DNA from: Gordionus sp. m RMFG-2023
Taxonomy: Eukaryota; Nematomorpha; Gordioida; Chordodea; Parachordodidae
Direction of reading: 5' to 3'
NCBI RefSeq assembly: GCF_954871325.1
Contig: NC_088775.1
Coordinates: forward strand, 49,763,561-49,827,560
Length of the DNA: 64,000 bases
A model generated the notes under the pieces. The model saw only the letters and a program-made list of their open reading frames with translations. It was not told the origin of the DNA and ran no database searches. Numbering within the stretch: position 1 is the first letter of the stretch; each line of letters begins with the position of its first letter. Positions 62,178 through 64,000 of this stretch are shown in pieces. Made by a program: the position numbers and the translations under genes.

Positions 62178-62535
62178 CAATAAAATACTTATAAAATTCG
62201 AAAATAAAAAATTAAATCATGGGAATTTCCTTTTAAAAGTAATGAAAACAAGGATTACGTTATATGACACAATATAATGCCTACAGAAGCTTTTCGTTAG
62301 ATTTTAAAAATGGGAAAATAACAAAATTATTAAGGTATGTAATTTACGCTATTTTTAATTTCCCCAAATCTTCACACAACTGATTATAATAATCTCGATT
62401 GTGTTTATAAATATATTTAAACATAATTTCCACAATAAAACACTTATAAAATTCGAAAATAAAAATTTAAATCATGGATATTTCTTTTTAAAAGTAGTGA
62501 AAACAAGGATTACGTTAATTGGCACAATATAATGC
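62178..62535. repeat. direct repeat of about 104 bp, two copies
   Basis: The segment from acaataaaatacttataaaa to ggcacaatataatgcc occurs at 62,178-62,281 and 62,431-62,535 with few differences. The right copy borders the LINE fragment. Confidence 0.9.
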
Positions 62536-63090
62536 CAACCCTCGCGCAGCACCCTCTCAAATACTTTTTCCAAATCAACAACCGCATAATAGTGTTTCAT
62601 TTCCTTGGCAGGATACTTCACCTGTATTTGTCTCACCACAAAAATTATATTTGTCTTGTCTTTGTAAAACCAAACTGCATTTCATTCCCATATCCGCTAC
62701 TCTAACACCCTCTCAAATACTTTCATTGCATGTTCCAAGAATTTAATAGCTCTGTAAGACCCGAAATCTAAAGGATCACTTTTCCCCTTGTATACTGGGA
62801 TAATTATACTTCTTCGCTAGTCCTCGGGAATAGTTCATTCTGCGACAATTTGATTGGCTAAATTTATTAACCATTCAATCCCCAAGTCAACAGAACCATT
62901 TAACAACTCTGATACCACCCTCGTTAAACCCGATGCCTTCCCTTTTTTTCATCTTTTTCACTGCTCTCCTTATTTCGTCCTTGCCAAATTTACACTCTGG
63001 ACCTTCACCTTTGTACAAACATTATTATCCCATTCATTTTCTTCGTTCATAAGTCCTTCCATGTAGATCTTCCAGGTGTTCTTTATATCA
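62530..63090 (-). pseudogene. LINE reverse-transcriptase fragment
   Basis: The minus strand encodes the front part of a non-LTR retrotransposon reverse transcriptase. In order: VKDTWKIYMEGLMNEENEW, KDEIRRAVKKMKK, VVSELLNGSVDLGIEWLINL, IPEDWRRS-like then IIIPVYKGKSDPLDFGSYRA, FLEHAMKVFERVLE, VVRQIQVKYPAKEMK, YYAVVDLEKVFERV. The last contains the first catalytic-site Asp. The FADD active-site block is not reached. There are several stops and at least two frame changes, so it is dead. The pattern EHAMKVFERVLE resembles RTE-like or related clades. I do not assign the clade firmly. Confidence 0.85.
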
Positions 63091-63580
63091 CAATCACCAT
63101 TTTTCCTGGGGCGTCACTAGCCTTTACTATCTCAGGGGGCTCAACTAAAAAATCTTTATTGGGAGGGGGGGGGGATTCGCCACCATACCCCCTAATTTGG
63201 GGGCCTTCGGCCGGGTTTTATATAAATATATTATACTTTTTTAAAATTTGCTAACTCTGAACAATTATTCTGAAATTATTTTGTCATTTATTATATTATG
63301 CATACAAATAATCAAAACAATACAAGACATTTCTTTAATATTTTTTAATACAAAATCTATTTATTACAGTATAAAATATTTTAGATTGTTGATATAAAAT
63401 TTTTTTGCTTTTAAAGAATTACAAGTGATAAAATAGTTTAATTAATTCATACATATGCCTCAATTAATAATGGTTTTTAAAAACCCCATAATATAATATA
63501 ATTATTAGCAACTTACACTGACAAAAGGTCATGAAACTAATATAACTCTCTGTTACCATTTTAGACAATGTATTATAGAT
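63091..63580. other. G-run tip-like patch and AT-rich spacer
   Basis: At 63,105-63,225 a GC-rich patch (ggggcgtcactagcc, a G-run, ggccttcggcc) resembles a hAT end with its right part missing. The remainder is featureless AT-rich DNA. Confidence 0.4.
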
Positions 63581-63585
63581 TGGAC

Positions 63586-64000
63586 TAGTGTTGTTAATTA
63601 GTCGAGTTCTTTCGACTACAACTAATAGTCGTAGTCATGAAAATCGACTAAAAACTTTAGCACTAAATTAGTCTACTAGTCGACTAATTTGATCGACTTA
63701 TTTAGTCGACTAAAATTATTAATATAGTCGACTAAAACGACTAATTTAGTCCACTAAAACGAATATAATCGACTAAAACGCCTAATATATTTGACTAAAA
63801 CGACTAATATAGTCGACTAAAACGACTAATATAGTCGACTAAATCGACTAATATAGTCGACTAAATCGACTAATATAGTCGACTAAAACGACTAATTTAG
63901 TCCACTAAATCGACTAATATAGTCGACTAAAACGACTAATATAGTCGATTAAAACGTCTAAAACAACTAATTTAGTCAGCATAGTCGACCCATTTAGTCT
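63586..64000. mobile_element. left end of a hAT running off the window
   Basis: The tip is TAGTGTTGTTAATTAGTCGA. Over 300 bp follow with about 15 copies of agtcgactaaaacgactaat, a unit with the palindromic core GTCGAC. No coding sequence was reached. The other end lies beyond base 64,000. Confidence 0.75.

Overview
This is a very AT-rich eukaryotic window. It contains one recognisable host gene and is otherwise almost wholly mobile elements, their relics and tandem repeats. The introns are tiny: 38-46 bp in most of the host gene, and 33-50 bp in the transposase and Helitron genes. The host gene is an animal-type PP2C phosphatase. Together these point to a small-intron invertebrate, and a parasitic or otherwise reduced lineage is conceivable. 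I cannot name the species from the sequence.

Left part (1-28 kb). Two old hAT transposons of the DUF4371 type (about 0.3-3.25 kb and 3.35-7.08 kb, minus strand) come first. The second holds a 67-copy 18-bp minisatellite. Next are unclassified dispersed repeats (8.4-12.2 kb), a piggyBac-like MITE with TTAA flanks (13.99-14.50 kb), a non-autonomous hAT with a perfect 8-bp target duplication (17.62-18.79 kb), a nearly complete hAT with perfect target duplication (20.36-23.55 kb), and a further hAT with a spliced transposase gene (24.08-28.33 kb).

Middle (28-42 kb). A T/C-strand-biased tract (30.2-32.3 kb) is followed by a truncated Helitron on the minus strand (33.1-36.33 kb). Its N-terminal region has been built up by tandem duplication of a three-exon, frame-neutral cassette of about 422 bp. 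An integrase-plus-OTU element fossil (36.85-38.19 kb), two AT-rich tandem arrays, and an hAT with a 7/8 target duplication (40.47-41.67 kb) follow.

Right part (42.9-58.0 kb). One minus-strand gene for an ILKAP-like PP2C serine/threonine phosphatase spans 15.1 kb. Exons 1-5 lie at 57.39-58.02 kb, exon 6 at 54.3 kb and exons 7-9 at 42.92-43.37 kb. Introns 5 and 6 are stuffed with nested hATs, MITEs, a Tc1/mariner element that forms a 1-kb-armed palindrome, and a foldback element with target duplication. With the splice sites I chose, the reading frame stays open through all nine exons (279 codons). Exon 7 is divergent, so the gene may be damaged there.

End (58-64 kb). This holds 13-bp and about 120-bp tandem arrays, a broken LINE reverse-transcriptase fragment on the minus strand, and the left end of another hAT running off the window. 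A recurring theme is that several hAT families share near-identical tips (TAGTGTTGTTAA or close) but each carries its own set of short palindromic subterminal repeats.
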